A DNA stretch of 64,000 nt, taken from contig NZ_JQLY01000001.1 of NCBI RefSeq assembly GCF_000744455.1, positions 1,550,001 through 1,614,000 of the forward strand. Direction: 5' to 3'. This stretch comes from Methanobacterium sp. SMA-27. Its GTDB lineage: Archaea; Methanobacteriota; Methanobacteria; Methanobacteriales; Methanobacteriaceae. Within the stretch, counting starts at the first letter, position 1. The number at the start of each line of letters is the position of its first letter. A program made the position numbers and the translations under genes. Shown here in pieces: positions 9,886 to 18,734 of this stretch. The notes beneath the pieces are model-generated. The model was not told the origin of the DNA. It worked only from the letters and a program-made list of their open reading frames with translations, and searched no databases.

Positions 9886-10143
9886 TTATGAAGGCCTTTT
9901 TTTATATAACTCTCTTTTAACATCGTTCCAATTATCATAATCTGATTCGATGTCTATTTCGAGTGAATTAAAGTACTTTGTTATATCCGCAGGTTCATGG
10001 CTCTTTACAACTATTTCATCATCTGTAACTTGTAAAAGAACTACAGAACTATTTTTAAGGTGTTTGTCTCTCCATTTTTTAGGAATGACAATACGTCCTT
10101 GTTCATCAACCTGTTTTAATACTTCCTTCCCTATGTTTCTCAT
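9886..10143 (-). CDS. vapB: AbrB-family (VapB-type) antitoxin
   Basis: 85 residues. The N-terminal SpoVT/AbrB DNA-binding swapped hairpin reads KQVDEQGRIVIPKKWRDKHL; the acidic C-terminus (ESDYDNWNDVKREL) probably wraps the PIN toxin. Antitoxins of this type also repress their own promoter, which would lie in the 289-bp region shared with the divergent second module. Upstream of the PIN toxin at 9426-9863. Confidence 0.85.
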   Translation of the reverse strand: MRNIGKEVLKQVDEQGRIVIPKKWRDKHLKNSSVVLLQVTDDEIVVKSHEPADITKYFNSLEIDIESDYDNWNDVKRELYKKRPS

Positions 10144-10432
10144 TTCTTTTCTCCTCTTTCTCGTCCAATCTTTTCATTTCTTTTCTAATTGTATTCTAAT
10201 ATCCCATTTTTATTTTTTTCCTTTTCTCGTCAATGTTATTATTATAATCATGGTATATAAATATAATGGTATTAAATATTTCTACCATTTTTTTAAAATC
10301 CCATAAATTATATAATCCTATTGAAATTTTTCAAGAACCTATATAATTATTAATAAATAATAGTTGAAGGATTATAAAAAATATTGTGAAATTTTATATA
10401 CTATGAAATTACAATGTATCATGAGGGATATG

Positions 10433-10669
10433 ATGGTCACAGAAACAAAAATTTCAAAAGGATTCCAAACAGTAGTACCTTCGAACATAAGAAAAATGTT
10501 TAAAGTAGGTCCAGGGGATATTGTAGAATGGAAAACTAATAAAAATAATAGAGTTGAAGTCTTTTTCCGTAAAAAAATAACTATAAACGATGTTTTAGGT
10601 ATGATCGATGGTCCTAAGACTGATGCTGTAGAAATGAAGAAAAGAATTCAAAGAGGCGAAAAAATTTGA
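10433..10669 (+). CDS. vapB: AbrB-family antitoxin of second VapBC module
   Basis: 78 residues from the preferred ATG at 10433, chosen because GAGGG at 10423-10427 is correctly spaced; the open frame extends upstream to a TTG at 10364 without a good site. The AbrB motif is TKISKGFQTVVPSNIRKMF, then KVGPGDIVEW. The C-terminal segment (MKKRIQRGEKI) is short and basic, unlike the acidic tail of the first module. The stop overlaps the TTG start of the toxin gene (TTGA), so the two are translationally coupled. Confidence 0.8.
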   Translation: MVTETKISKGFQTVVPSNIRKMFKVGPGDIVEWKTNKNNRVEVFFRKKITINDVLGMIDGPKTDAVEMKKRIQRGEKI

Positions 10670-11055
10670 TATTTGCAGATTCATCTTTTTTTATTGCCCT
10701 TTTAAATAAAAAAGACCAATGGCATAAGGATATTCCTAAAGTATTGCCTCAAATTGGTAAAGTGAAAAAAATAACATCTATTCTTGTACTTTCTGAAACA
10801 GTAACCCTGGTAGGAAGTTTAAGCGGAGGCAAAGCAGGTGTTTTGATATATGAATACATCATAGATAACTATGAAGTTGTTTACATGGATAAAACATTAA
10901 GTAACAATGCTATGGAAAAATTCATTCAATATGATGGTACATTGTCCTTAGCAGATTGTGTGTCCCTTGAAATCATGGAAATGCACCAAGTTAATAGTAT
11001 AGTTTCTTTTGATTCTGATTTCGATAAAGTTAAAAATCTCAACAGGATCCATTAA
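10666..11055 (+). CDS. vapC: PIN-domain toxin of second VapBC module
   Basis: 129 residues starting at TTG, overlapping the antitoxin stop by 3 nt. The PIN acidic residues D5 (FADSSFFIALL), E44 (LSETVTLV), D97 (LADCVSLE) and D116 (SFDSDFD) are all present, so it looks active. It is not closely similar to the PIN toxin at 9426-9863; the two modules stand back to back and are divergently transcribed. Confidence 0.82.
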   Translation: MIFADSSFFIALLNKKDQWHKDIPKVLPQIGKVKKITSILVLSETVTLVGSLSGGKAGVLIYEYIIDNYEVVYMDKTLSNNAMEKFIQYDGTLSLADCVSLEIMEMHQVNSIVSFDSDFDKVKNLNRIH

Positions 11056-11370
11056 TTTTCGATTAAATTATAGTTCAACAGGGCCCATGTACTAAATCTT
11101 GAAGTATACAACAACATTCATCATGTAATGGGAAAATCATATCTTCTTGTTCAATATCAAAAATCAACAGACCCCATCTCCATAAATACTGATAAATGCA
11201 ACTTCACCTAGTAGGTCTTTATTTAATTGTTCGTTCTGTTTATTTAAGTAAATTTTATCATCTTGAAGGTTTTTATACTAGATTCGTACTCATCGAGTTG
11301 GTCCTTTATAACTCTTCTTTTCATTTTCTAAAGTTTCACAATCTTAAGTACCTTAACATGTTCAACTTAG
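11056..11370. other. Short intergenic region, no feature seen
   Basis: 315 bp between the convergent PIN toxin and nucleotidyltransferase genes. No gene, strong hairpin or repeat was recognised. Confidence 0.4.
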
Positions 11371-11988
11371 TCATACCCACACTTTAGTGAGTTTGTATTT
11401 AACTTTTTTTTCCTGGAATAATTTCAAAATAGTATCCACATGAGCTGCATCAATTAGGAAAGTGGCCCTTCCCATCTTCTTACCATGTTCTTGTACTATC
11501 CCTTTTCCTTCACTTAAATATTCTTTCCCTTTATGGACTGATTTTACTTGGTAACCATAGATCTTCCTTTTCACATACATCTTATCCTTGGCAGGCATAT
11601 CACTGAAATTATAAGATATGAATGCTGCAGGTTTCAGGTTTTCTTTTTGGCCCAATATTAACTCTGGACGAGCGTATAAAACTATTCCATCTTTAGTTAC
11701 TTCCCATAGGAAGTCAGAATCTAAGTCTTCATTTTTATTCATAAATACAAAAGTAAAAGGGTTTTCCATGTTGAGGTTTTTTTCTATTTCTCCCGCGATT
11801 TTATGTACCAAATTTACTTCTTCCCCCAGTTCAGGGTCATGTTTAGCATTAAAAAGAAGTAAAATATCGATATCGCTTTTTTTATGCATTTCTCCTCGAG
11901 CTGCCGATCCGAATAATACAGCTTCATCAAGGGTTTTTATTTCTCCAAGTTTCTGTGCTAATCCAAAAGCAGATTCTTTAATATTCAT
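11371..11988 (-). CDS. MNT-type nucleotidyltransferase of a HEPN/MNT pair
   Basis: 205 residues from ATG 11988; a longer TTG frame starts at 12003. The minimal nucleotidyltransferase motif is clear: LFGSAARGEMHKKSDIDILL, with GS at 27-28 and metal-binding D39 and D41. The remaining ~90 residues form a helical C-terminal region (KEYLSEGKGIVQEHGKKMGR). MNT proteins paired with HEPN partners act as antitoxins, in some cases by AMPylating the HEPN toxin (family knowledge). The start overlaps the end of the HEPN-like gene by 11 nt. Antitoxin function is inferred from context. Confidence 0.75.
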   Translation of the reverse strand: MNIKESAFGLAQKLGEIKTLDEAVLFGSAARGEMHKKSDIDILLLFNAKHDPELGEEVNLVHKIAGEIEKNLNMENPFTFVFMNKNEDLDSDFLWEVTKDGIVLYARPELILGQKENLKPAAFISYNFSDMPAKDKMYVKRKIYGYQVKSVHKGKEYLSEGKGIVQEHGKKMGRATFLIDAAHVDTILKLFQEKKVKYKLTKVWV

Positions 11989-12322
11989 CTTTCCAACCTT
12001 CAATTATATTCAATATTCCCATAACTTCCTTTATAGTATCTCCATTGCCTTTTCCACCATACCATCTACCATGCCTTATGGTTTCTAATTTGGAAAATAA
12101 ATCAGCTATTTCATCTTCATCTCTTTCACGTAGAAATCTGATAAGGCCGTTGTGGATATCTTGATGCGTTCCGAACTTCATTTCGGAACCAAATGAAATA
12201 TAATGTAAAGTACAGCCATAAGTCAGTTCAACTATCGCACTAGTATTTTTTTCATCCTTTTCCAGCGAATTTATACTTGATCTTATTTCATTTGCCTTTT
12301 TCAAATGCCCTTCTCTCTTCAT
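11978..12322 (-). CDS. HEPN-like putative toxin partner
   Basis: 114 residues from ATG 12322, chosen for the AGAGGTT site 7 nt upstream; the open frame begins earlier at 12388. All-helical, with HEPN-like features: a helix pair (HLKKANEIRSSINSLEKDE), then HQDIHNGLIRFLRERDE and the polar motif LETIRHGRWYGGKGNGD near residues 85-100, which may carry the R/H ribonuclease residues. It precedes and overlaps the MNT nucleotidyltransferase, the standard toxin-antitoxin arrangement. The assignment rests on pattern and neighbour, not a strong motif. Confidence 0.6.
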   Translation of the reverse strand: MKREGHLKKANEIRSSINSLEKDEKNTSAIVELTYGCTLHYISFGSEMKFGTHQDIHNGLIRFLRERDEDEIADLFSKLETIRHGRWYGGKGNGDTIKEVMGILNIIEGWKDEY

Positions 12323-13013
12323 TAGAAAACCTCTGTTATATTGATATAGAATTATTAATATATACAATTTTCTGTGTCCATATAACATAATCTTTTAATG
12401 TTATATGGATACATAATTCCAGTTTTAGAGCTAATTCTGTTATCTTATAACTATAATTTTTAAGAAATTATCGTTTATAATACAGATTACCTAACAAAAA
12501 CCAGTACCCAATGTGACATAAAATCCTAAATGTAAAACATGATATATAATCAAAGTTTTCAATATCATCCCAATGTGTAATTTTCCAATTATATTATATT
12601 AATTCAACTAGTATAGACCAAAAAAGTGCCAATTGACTTTGAAAATGGAGAGGATAAAGCATATGCTGATGATTTAAGAAATAGTGCCCAATAATCTGAA
12701 GCAATACAATAAAGTAATAGTCGAGTTAAATTTTCATAAAAATTATACTTATTAATAATTAAAATTTGACTTCGTTAAATCGTGCTATAACGAAGTAAAA
12801 CTCCTATTAATAGTATTTAAGTTATTATCAAGCATTAAAACTAGAAATACACGCATATTAATTTTAATTGGATAGATTGCATGATCCTTGAACCTCTATA
12901 TGTTTAAATTAATATTTTGTATGAATAAATATACAGTAAGTAATACTTATTATTTTTTTAAATAACATATAAGGAACATATTTGAATAAATTTTTTCAGA
13001 TCCAATAATTTAT
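12323..13013. other. Gene-free region with hairpin repeat
   Basis: About 690 bp. The only clear structure is a perfect 9-bp inverted repeat ACTTCGTTA/TAACGAAGT with a 10-nt loop at 12769-12796. A short stretch near 12620-12700 could be a decayed reading frame, but I cannot assign it. Confidence 0.5.
12769..12796. repeat. Hairpin ACTTCGTTA-N10-TAACGAAGT
   Basis: Perfect 9-bp stem with a 10-nt loop, flanked by AAAA runs. It shares the ACTTCGTTA arm with the elements near 4341 and 7097, so it belongs to a dispersed hairpin family rather than being a simple terminator; no gene ends immediately before it. Confidence 0.65.
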
Positions 13014-14215
13014 GAAAATTTCTATTTACTTGATTTTTTTTGTTTGATTTTTTTATAAATTTTTTTGTGAGAATTTTTGAGATTTTTTGACTCTTTTTTT
13101 GTGAATTTTCTTTTTTTTCTATTTATTTTCTCTATTTTTTCCATTTTTTTGTTAGCGTTCGCTAGGTTGTGTTTTTTTGTTTGATGGTGTTTAGTTGTAG
13201 GAGGTTGTAGCAGAAGCAGGTGAAGATGTTTTTGGTGTGTGTTCGTAGTGTTGTGGTGACTTTTACGTGGCCGTTGTGGAATATGTTTTTGATTACAGCG
13301 TATGGTCGTTCTCCTGGTGCTCTTTTGCGTGTTATGCGTTTATTTCGGTGTTTTTCTTTTTTATTTAGTGGGTGGTCGCGTGTTGCGCGGTTCATGGTGG
13401 CGTTGTGACCTTTACATGGTGCTCCGAAGTATCCTCGGTCTCGGTATGAAACTTCATCAGGTTTTGTTAGGTCTATTTGACTATCATGAACTGATGCTGG
13501 TGTTGTTTCTATTTATCTTATTAATTGGTGGTCTATATCCATTTTGCTGTGTAGTTTGTAGCCATAATAGGATTTTCCATTTTTCTTAACCCAATCGCAG
13601 TCTTTATTTCGTCGTGTTTTCGCACTAGGTCCACGAGGTTCATCTACTTTTTTATGGCCTGGCTCTGAAGTTATGAAGGTTGCATCTTGTATAACCCCTT
13701 CTTTAACCTTCAATCCCTTGGTATCTATCTGTCGTTGCAGTTCTTCCCATATTTTCTCGTCTTTACAGTATCAATTAAACGCTCTTTGAACGCCCAGACC
13801 GTGAAACGGTCTGGGATTCTTTCAGGAAACCCTAAAAACTTTCTGAAAGATATACGGTCAGTAGCTTGTCTTTCCAGCTCAGGATCCGATAAACCATACC
13901 ACGATTGTAAAACCAACATCTTCATCATAACTATTTCATCATTAGGCCTACCACCCTGTTCGGTATGATTATCATACATTTCCCTAATTATTAGCCTAAA
14001 CACTTCCCAATCAATAAGAGGATCAATCTCACCCAACTTATCACCAAGCTGTTCCACAAGCGCATACTTTTTCTTCATGAAATAATCATTAAATGACTTC
14101 ATAATACTCCTATGTACATAATAACATATAAACAAATCCTATACAACAATTCAAACACCAAAACGAACTAAAAACAAAAACAATCAAAAAAAAGTAAGGT
14201 TTATAGAAATTTTCT
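13014..14215 (-). mobile_element. Degenerate IS5-family insertion sequence, copy 1
   Basis: About 1.2 kb bounded by imperfect terminal inverted repeats: the left end starts GAAAATTTCTATTTACTT (13014) and the right end, read on the minus strand from 14215, starts GAAAATTTCTATAAACCTTA. It contains a broken transposase gene. I did not see an unambiguous target duplication. Confidence 0.7.
13162..14102 (-). pseudogene. IS5-family transposase, frameshifted
   Basis: The N-terminal DUF772-like part is intact from ATG 14102 (KSFNDYFMKKKYALVEQLGD, then IDWEVFRLIIREMYDNHTEQ and MMKMLVLQSWYGLSDPELER). The frame breaks near 13725; the DDE-domain middle (KEGVIQDATFITSEPGH, KKNGKSYYGYKLH) continues at 13513-13713 in another frame, and the C-terminal part (ITRKRAPGERPYAVIKNIF) at 13162-13395 in yet another. 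Multiple frameshifts mean no active enzyme. Confidence 0.8.
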
Positions 14216-14257
14216 TTTATATAGAATTCTAAGGAATCCCGGTGCGGCGGTGCCATA

Positions 14258-15400
14258 ATGAAAATACTTAGTGTTTGTATTTCTCTTCCAAATGAAAGTG
14301 CTGCTTGGTGGAGAATCTCTAATATTGCAAAATTATTACAAAATAATGGCCATGAAGTAGAATTCGTTTTTTATGTTAGTAAAAATACCTTTAGAAAAAT
14401 TGATTCAAATAAAATAAAAATTCCTTTTAAGTATTCCATAATCCAAGTAAACTTCATAAACATCCATTTTAAACACTTAATATTCATTTTAAAAAAACGA
14501 TATGATCTTGTTTATTCTAATTTACAATCTGCAGCTTTTTGTTCTATTCTAACAAAATTCACGGGCATACCAATGGTTTTTGATATGCATGGAGATGTAG
14601 GAAATTTAGAAGAATTCTTAGAATATGATCTTAATACGAAAGAAAAATCTATAACGAATTTATTAAAGTATGTAATAAATAGAATTGTTGACTATTCTTC
14701 AATAAAATTTTCAGATAAAATAATTTGTGTATCAAAAAAAAATGATAATGTATTTAGAAGAAAAAGGCACATCTAATGAAAAATTAGTGTATTTAACAAA
14801 TGGAATTTCTCAAGATAAAGCAAAAAAAACATAATAGAATATATCTAAGAAAAAAGTTAGGAATAAATGAAAAATTGGTTTTTGGATATATAGGAAATTT
14901 TCAAAAATGGCAAGGAATTGAAAAATTTGTAATAGCCGCTGAAACAATTGAAGATGATCAGATAGCTTTCATTATTGTAGGAAGTGAAAAAAAAAGAACT
15001 TACTAACAAAATTTATTATTTTCCAAAATTAGAAAGATCTGAAATATATGATTATTATTCAATTTGTGATGTTTTAGTTCTTCCCCGTCCGCATAGTATT
15101 GCTACTGAAATTGCTGCACCAACGAAATTTGCAGAATATTGTTCTATGAAAAAACCTATATTAACTTCTAATGTGGGTGATGCAGCAGATTTAATAAAAA
15201 GATATAATTGCGGAATTGTTGTAGAGAATAATGATCCAGAAAAGTTATTAGAAGGTATACTCAAATTTAAGAATATTAATAATAATGATCTAAAAAGGAT
15301 GATTAAAGGATCAGAAGAATTATCTAAAAACGAATTTGATTGGAATAATATTAAAGATGATTTTTTAGATGCTATTAATTCTCTCAAACCTAGCCCATAA
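14258..15400 (+). pseudogene. GT4-type glycosyltransferase interrupted by three +1 shifts at A-runs
   Basis: Reading across three shifts gives about 379 residues of an ordinary family 4 glycosyltransferase: N-terminal KILSVCISLPNESAAWWRIS, acceptor-domain MVFDMHGDVGN, then YLTNGISQDK, FGYIGNFQKWQGIEKFV, and the nucleotide-sugar site FAEYCSMKKPILTSNVGD in the last third. The breaks fall exactly in poly-A runs at 14734-14742 (A9), 14821-14828 (A8) and 14987-14995 (A9), each equivalent to one extra A, so frame is restored after three. Either the gene is decaying, or these are assembly errors, or slippage restores the product. First gene after IS copy 1 in the polysaccharide locus. Confidence 0.8.
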
Positions 15401-15630
15401 GTTATTTATATTACAAACGAAGAATAGGCTAATATGGATTTAAACAGCTAACAACATTCCATATAATGGACTAAAAAATATTATATTTGCGGAGATAAGA
15501 ACTATTTTATTAGCAGAAATCTCCATATGGAGGCAACCCCTCTATAAACCCATATAAACTTTAGTTCAAATATAAAACTGAAATAAAAGGTAAATTTATG
15601 ACCTAACTATTCAATAACTTTTCTTTTACC

Positions 15631-16350
15631 TCAGTTTTTTGTTACAGAATATCTTGAAGTAATATATCCTCCTTCTTCATTTCTTTTTACGTCCAAAATT
15701 ATACCATTCTGCTCTTCAACTAATCTACATATTTCTTCTTCTTTTATCACATACATTTCCACTACATTATCTTTAAAAAAGTTTATAATTGACGTAAATG
15801 ATTTTTTAACAAAATTTGTTTTTAATTTATTAATACCTAAAGCTTTACTCGGCAAATAAAATATTGAAATACCACCCGGTTCCAATATCCTTAAAAATTC
15901 TTTTATATATTTTTTGGAATATTTTGGTTCCATATGTAATAAAGTAATATTTGAATAAACAAAATCCATAGAGTTATTTTCAAATAGTTCTAGATTATCT
16001 TTTTCATTAAGAACAAATTCACATTTATCTTCCGGAAATAATTCATTGGCTAACTTTATCATCGTAGGAGAGATATCAATACCATAAACTTTATCAAAAA
16101 AATTTGTCAACGGCTGAGTTAATCTACCTACTCCACATCCAAAATCAACTGCTTTTTTAGTTGAAATTTGTTTATTTAAAGTTTCTAAATACATCATAAG
16201 GTCATTAATTTCATTAATACCTGTTTTAAAAAAATTTTCTAAGTCCCAATTTTTTTCGCTTGTTATAATAGCCCCTAATGGATTATCCTGAGCCAATCCT
16301 TCCCAATTTTTTTGAACATCTTTTAAATTAATAAATACACCCCCACCCAT
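15631..16350 (-). CDS. Class I SAM-dependent methyltransferase
   Basis: 239 residues. The SAM-binding motif I is VDFGCGVGRLTQPL, followed by VYGIDISPTMIKLANELFPE, and motif IV is MDFVYSNITLLHMEPKYSKK, typical of small-molecule methyltransferases of the UbiE/Methyltransf_11 type. It probably methylates a sugar or a lipid-linked intermediate, judging from its place among glycosyltransferase genes. The annotated ATG is followed by GGTGGGGGTG, which may itself be a ribosome site for a slightly later start. Substrate unknown. Confidence 0.8.
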   Translation of the reverse strand: MGGGVFINLKDVQKNWEGLAQDNPLGAIITSEKNWDLENFFKTGINEINDLMMYLETLNKQISTKKAVDFGCGVGRLTQPLTNFFDKVYGIDISPTMIKLANELFPEDKCEFVLNEKDNLELFENNSMDFVYSNITLLHMEPKYSKKYIKEFLRILEPGGISIFYLPSKALGINKLKTNFVKKSFTSIINFFKDNVVEMYVIKEEEICRLVEEQNGIILDVKRNEEGGYITSRYSVTKN

Positions 16351-16482
16351 CTCGCAGATTTTAATAATAAATCCACTATAGAACGCAACTATAATAAAAA
16401 TTAATTCTATAAATCACAGCTCCATATAGATCTAGTAATATATAAGTGATCTAGTAATATTAAATTTAGGGTCTTAAATTTT

Positions 16483-16737
16483 TTATGTTTCGGAAAGCTT
16501 TTGGAGTGCTGTTTTGGTGGTGTAGCCTGTTGTTGTGATGAGTCCTGCTAAAAATACAGTTAGTATGGTGGTTCTTTTGGCTGATTCTGGTGTATATTTG
16601 TGTAATTTTTTTAAGCTTAGTCCTGATTTGCATAATTTGAAAAAGTCTTCAATTTTTCCACGGATTGGTTTATATTTTTTCCAATTGTTTATTTTTTTGA
16701 GTAATTGCTTTTTTAGCTGCTTTTTCAGCCAAATCAA
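16483..16737 (-). pseudogene. C-terminal fragment of a DDE transposase
   Basis: 84 residues resembling the end of a DDE transposase: YKPIRGKIEDFFKLCKSGLS followed by LKKLHKYTPESAKRTTILTV and a hydrophobic helix. The catalytic core is absent and the family differs from the two IS5 elements nearby. It is a remnant of a second kind of insertion sequence within the polysaccharide locus. Confidence 0.6.
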
Positions 16738-17096
16738 AGGAGGAATTTATAATTTATCCGTGAATAAGGTAATAAGTTTGTTTTTTCACTATAATCACTG
16801 GTTTACATTATACGGAAGGATTCGCAACAATTGACGATTACAGTTACTCTGGAAAGAAATATAAATTTGAACTAAGGGGTAGAGTAGATCAATCCAGATA
16901 TTTATTTATAAATTAACTCGTACCACAAATAAGTGCCAAAAGATCCTATGCAAATCAGGTTAGTTCTGAAAGAACTTTCCGTGCTAACATAAATTTAATC
17001 TTGGATCAATGCAATTTTAGGAGTTGTTACATCAGAGCCGGCCAGAATAAATATTGCTTGCTTAAAAATGTAAATAGAAGAGATATCATGCGAAAT
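16738..17096. other. Remnant-rich intergenic region
   Basis: About 360 bp with no intact gene. The plus strand shows broken peptide-like stretches (for example AKRSYANQVSSERTFRANIN near 16937-16996) that look like more transposase debris. This is low-confidence; no other feature is seen. Confidence 0.35.
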
Positions 17097-17615
17097 TTAA
17101 ACCTTTTTAATTTCTGCAGGGATTCCTACAGCAATACAATCGGAAGGAATATCATTTAATACAACAGCATTAGCCCCAATCCAAACATTATTCCCTATAT
17201 TCAAATGACCTAATATTTTTGAACCCGTGCCGATTATAACATTATTTCCAATAGTAGGATATCTTCCATAAACTTTCTTCAATCCAATGACTACACCCAT
17301 GTTTATAGATGCATTGTTCCCTATTTTACCCCCCCCAATTACAATACATTGTGGGTGAGGGATAAACAAACCAGAACCTATTTTTGTAGTTGCAGATATT
17401 TCAATAGGATTGAATAAGATGTTAAAAATATTAAAGAAGCGATATAAAATAGTGTGTTTTAAATGTAATATATGAGAAATCCTATAACAAAAAACAGCCC
17501 TAAATCCCCCTGAAACAACAAAAAAATATAGAGTATACTGAATTAAAACTAGTTTATTTGTTGTTAATACATTTATTCGACGTAAATCGCTGATTATGAG
17601 GTCAGTAACTTTCAT
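17097..17615 (-). CDS. Serine acetyltransferase-like hexapeptide acyltransferase
   Basis: 172 residues. An N-terminal helical part (about 1-60) leads into a left-handed beta-helix of hexapeptide repeats: IEISATTKIGSGLFIPHPQC, VIGGGKIGNNASINMGVVIG, then YPTIGNNVIIGTGSKILGHL and IGNNVWIGANAVVLNDIPSD. The HPQ motif supplies the likely catalytic His. CysE-like in fold but shorter than cysteine-pathway CysE; in a polysaccharide locus such proteins (WcaB/NeuO-like) usually acetylate sugars. No strong ribosome site is visible before the ATG. Confidence 0.8.
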   Translation of the reverse strand: MKVTDLIISDLRRINVLTTNKLVLIQYTLYFFVVSGGFRAVFCYRISHILHLKHTILYRFFNIFNILFNPIEISATTKIGSGLFIPHPQCIVIGGGKIGNNASINMGVVIGLKKVYGRYPTIGNNVIIGTGSKILGHLNIGNNVWIGANAVVLNDIPSDCIAVGIPAEIKKV

Positions 17616-17645
17616 GATTTTATATTTTAGTTTAGTTATATAATT

Positions 17646-18680
17646 GATTTTCTATTACTTTGTGTTTGTATTTTTTTGTATTTTTAGTTATTTTGTCATG
17701 TTTTTTTCTATTATTGCCTTTTTTTCTTTTTATGACTTTTACGTGGCCGGAGTGGAATATGTTTTTGATTACTGCATATGGACTTTCACCGTGCTATTTT
17801 ACGTGTTATGCGTTTTTCGCATTTTTTATCTTATATTGAGCTTTTGGTCGCTGTTGTGCTTCATGGTGACGTTATGGCCTTTGCAGGTTGCTCCGAAGTA
17901 TCCTCGGTCTTGGTATACAATTTCTCCAGGTTGGTAAAGGTCTATTTGACTATCATGAACTGAAACTGTGGTGGTTTCTAATTCTCTTATCAAACTGTGT
18001 TCCTGGTCCGTTTTCGTGTGTAATTTGTTGCCTTAGTGGGATTTTCCTCTTTTTTGGTCCAGGTGCCGTCTTTGTTTAGCCTGGTTTTTGCCTCTGAATT
18101 CACGTAGGTTCATAAACCTTTTGGTGGGTTGATCAGCTGTTATGAATGTGGCATCTTGTATAACGCCTTCTTTAATCTTTAATCCTTTGGAATCAATTAG
18201 TCTTTCAGTTTTTCTATATCTCTTGGTCTTTATCGTTTCTTTAATTGCGCTATAAGCTTTAACCGTGGAACGGTCTGGGATTATTTCAGGGAATCCTAAA
18301 AACTTGTGAAACGAAATATGAACTTTAGCTTGTCTTTCAAGCTCAGGATCCGATAATCCATACCACGATTGTAAAACCAACATCTTCATCATGACTATCT
18401 CATCATTATTCGGCCTGCCACCACGCTCTGTATGATTATCATACATTTCCCTAATAATTGGCCTGAAAACTTCCCAATCAATAAGAGGATCAATCTCAGC
18501 CAACTTATGACCAAATTGGTTCACACGAGCATACTTAATATTCATGAAATACTTCTCAAACGACTTCATAAAACTTCTATGACATTAAATTATTGCATTT
18601 AACAGTTAAACCAACATAAACAAATAAAATAACCCCAAAAAAATAAAAATAAAAAAAATTAAAAGTTTATTAGAAATTCT
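17646..18680 (-). mobile_element. Degenerate IS5-family insertion sequence, copy 2
   Basis: About 1.03 kb with imperfect terminal repeats: left GATTTTCTATTACTTTG from about 17646; right end on the minus strand GAATTTCTAATAAACTT from about 18680. It is related to copy 1 at 13014-14215 and in the same orientation, but shortened in its 3' half. Together the two copies bracket three polysaccharide genes. Confidence 0.65.
17650..18569 (-). pseudogene. IS5-family transposase, broken
   Basis: 178 residues remain in frame from ATG 18569 (KSFEKYFMNIKYARVNQFGH, ERGGRPNNDEIVMMKMLVLQ, RLIDSKGLKIKEGVIQDATF), covering the DUF772-like region and the first DDE motif. The frame is lost near 18033 (…RGKSH), and only scattered, rearranged sequence matching the C-terminal part of copy 1 remains down to the left end. 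Confidence 0.75.
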
Positions 18681-18734
18681 CTATTTTTTTAAAAAACAAA
18701 GTGTTTAAATCTATTATATCACAAAGATATTTTA

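Noticed and set aside
11196..11387. Plus-strand 63-codon ORF in the intergenic region
   Set aside because: No ribosome site, no recognisable domain, and it runs into the antisense of the MNT gene.
13162..13589. Plus-strand ORFs of 62 and 95 codons in the IS element
   Set aside because: They are shadows of the decayed transposase on the minus strand.
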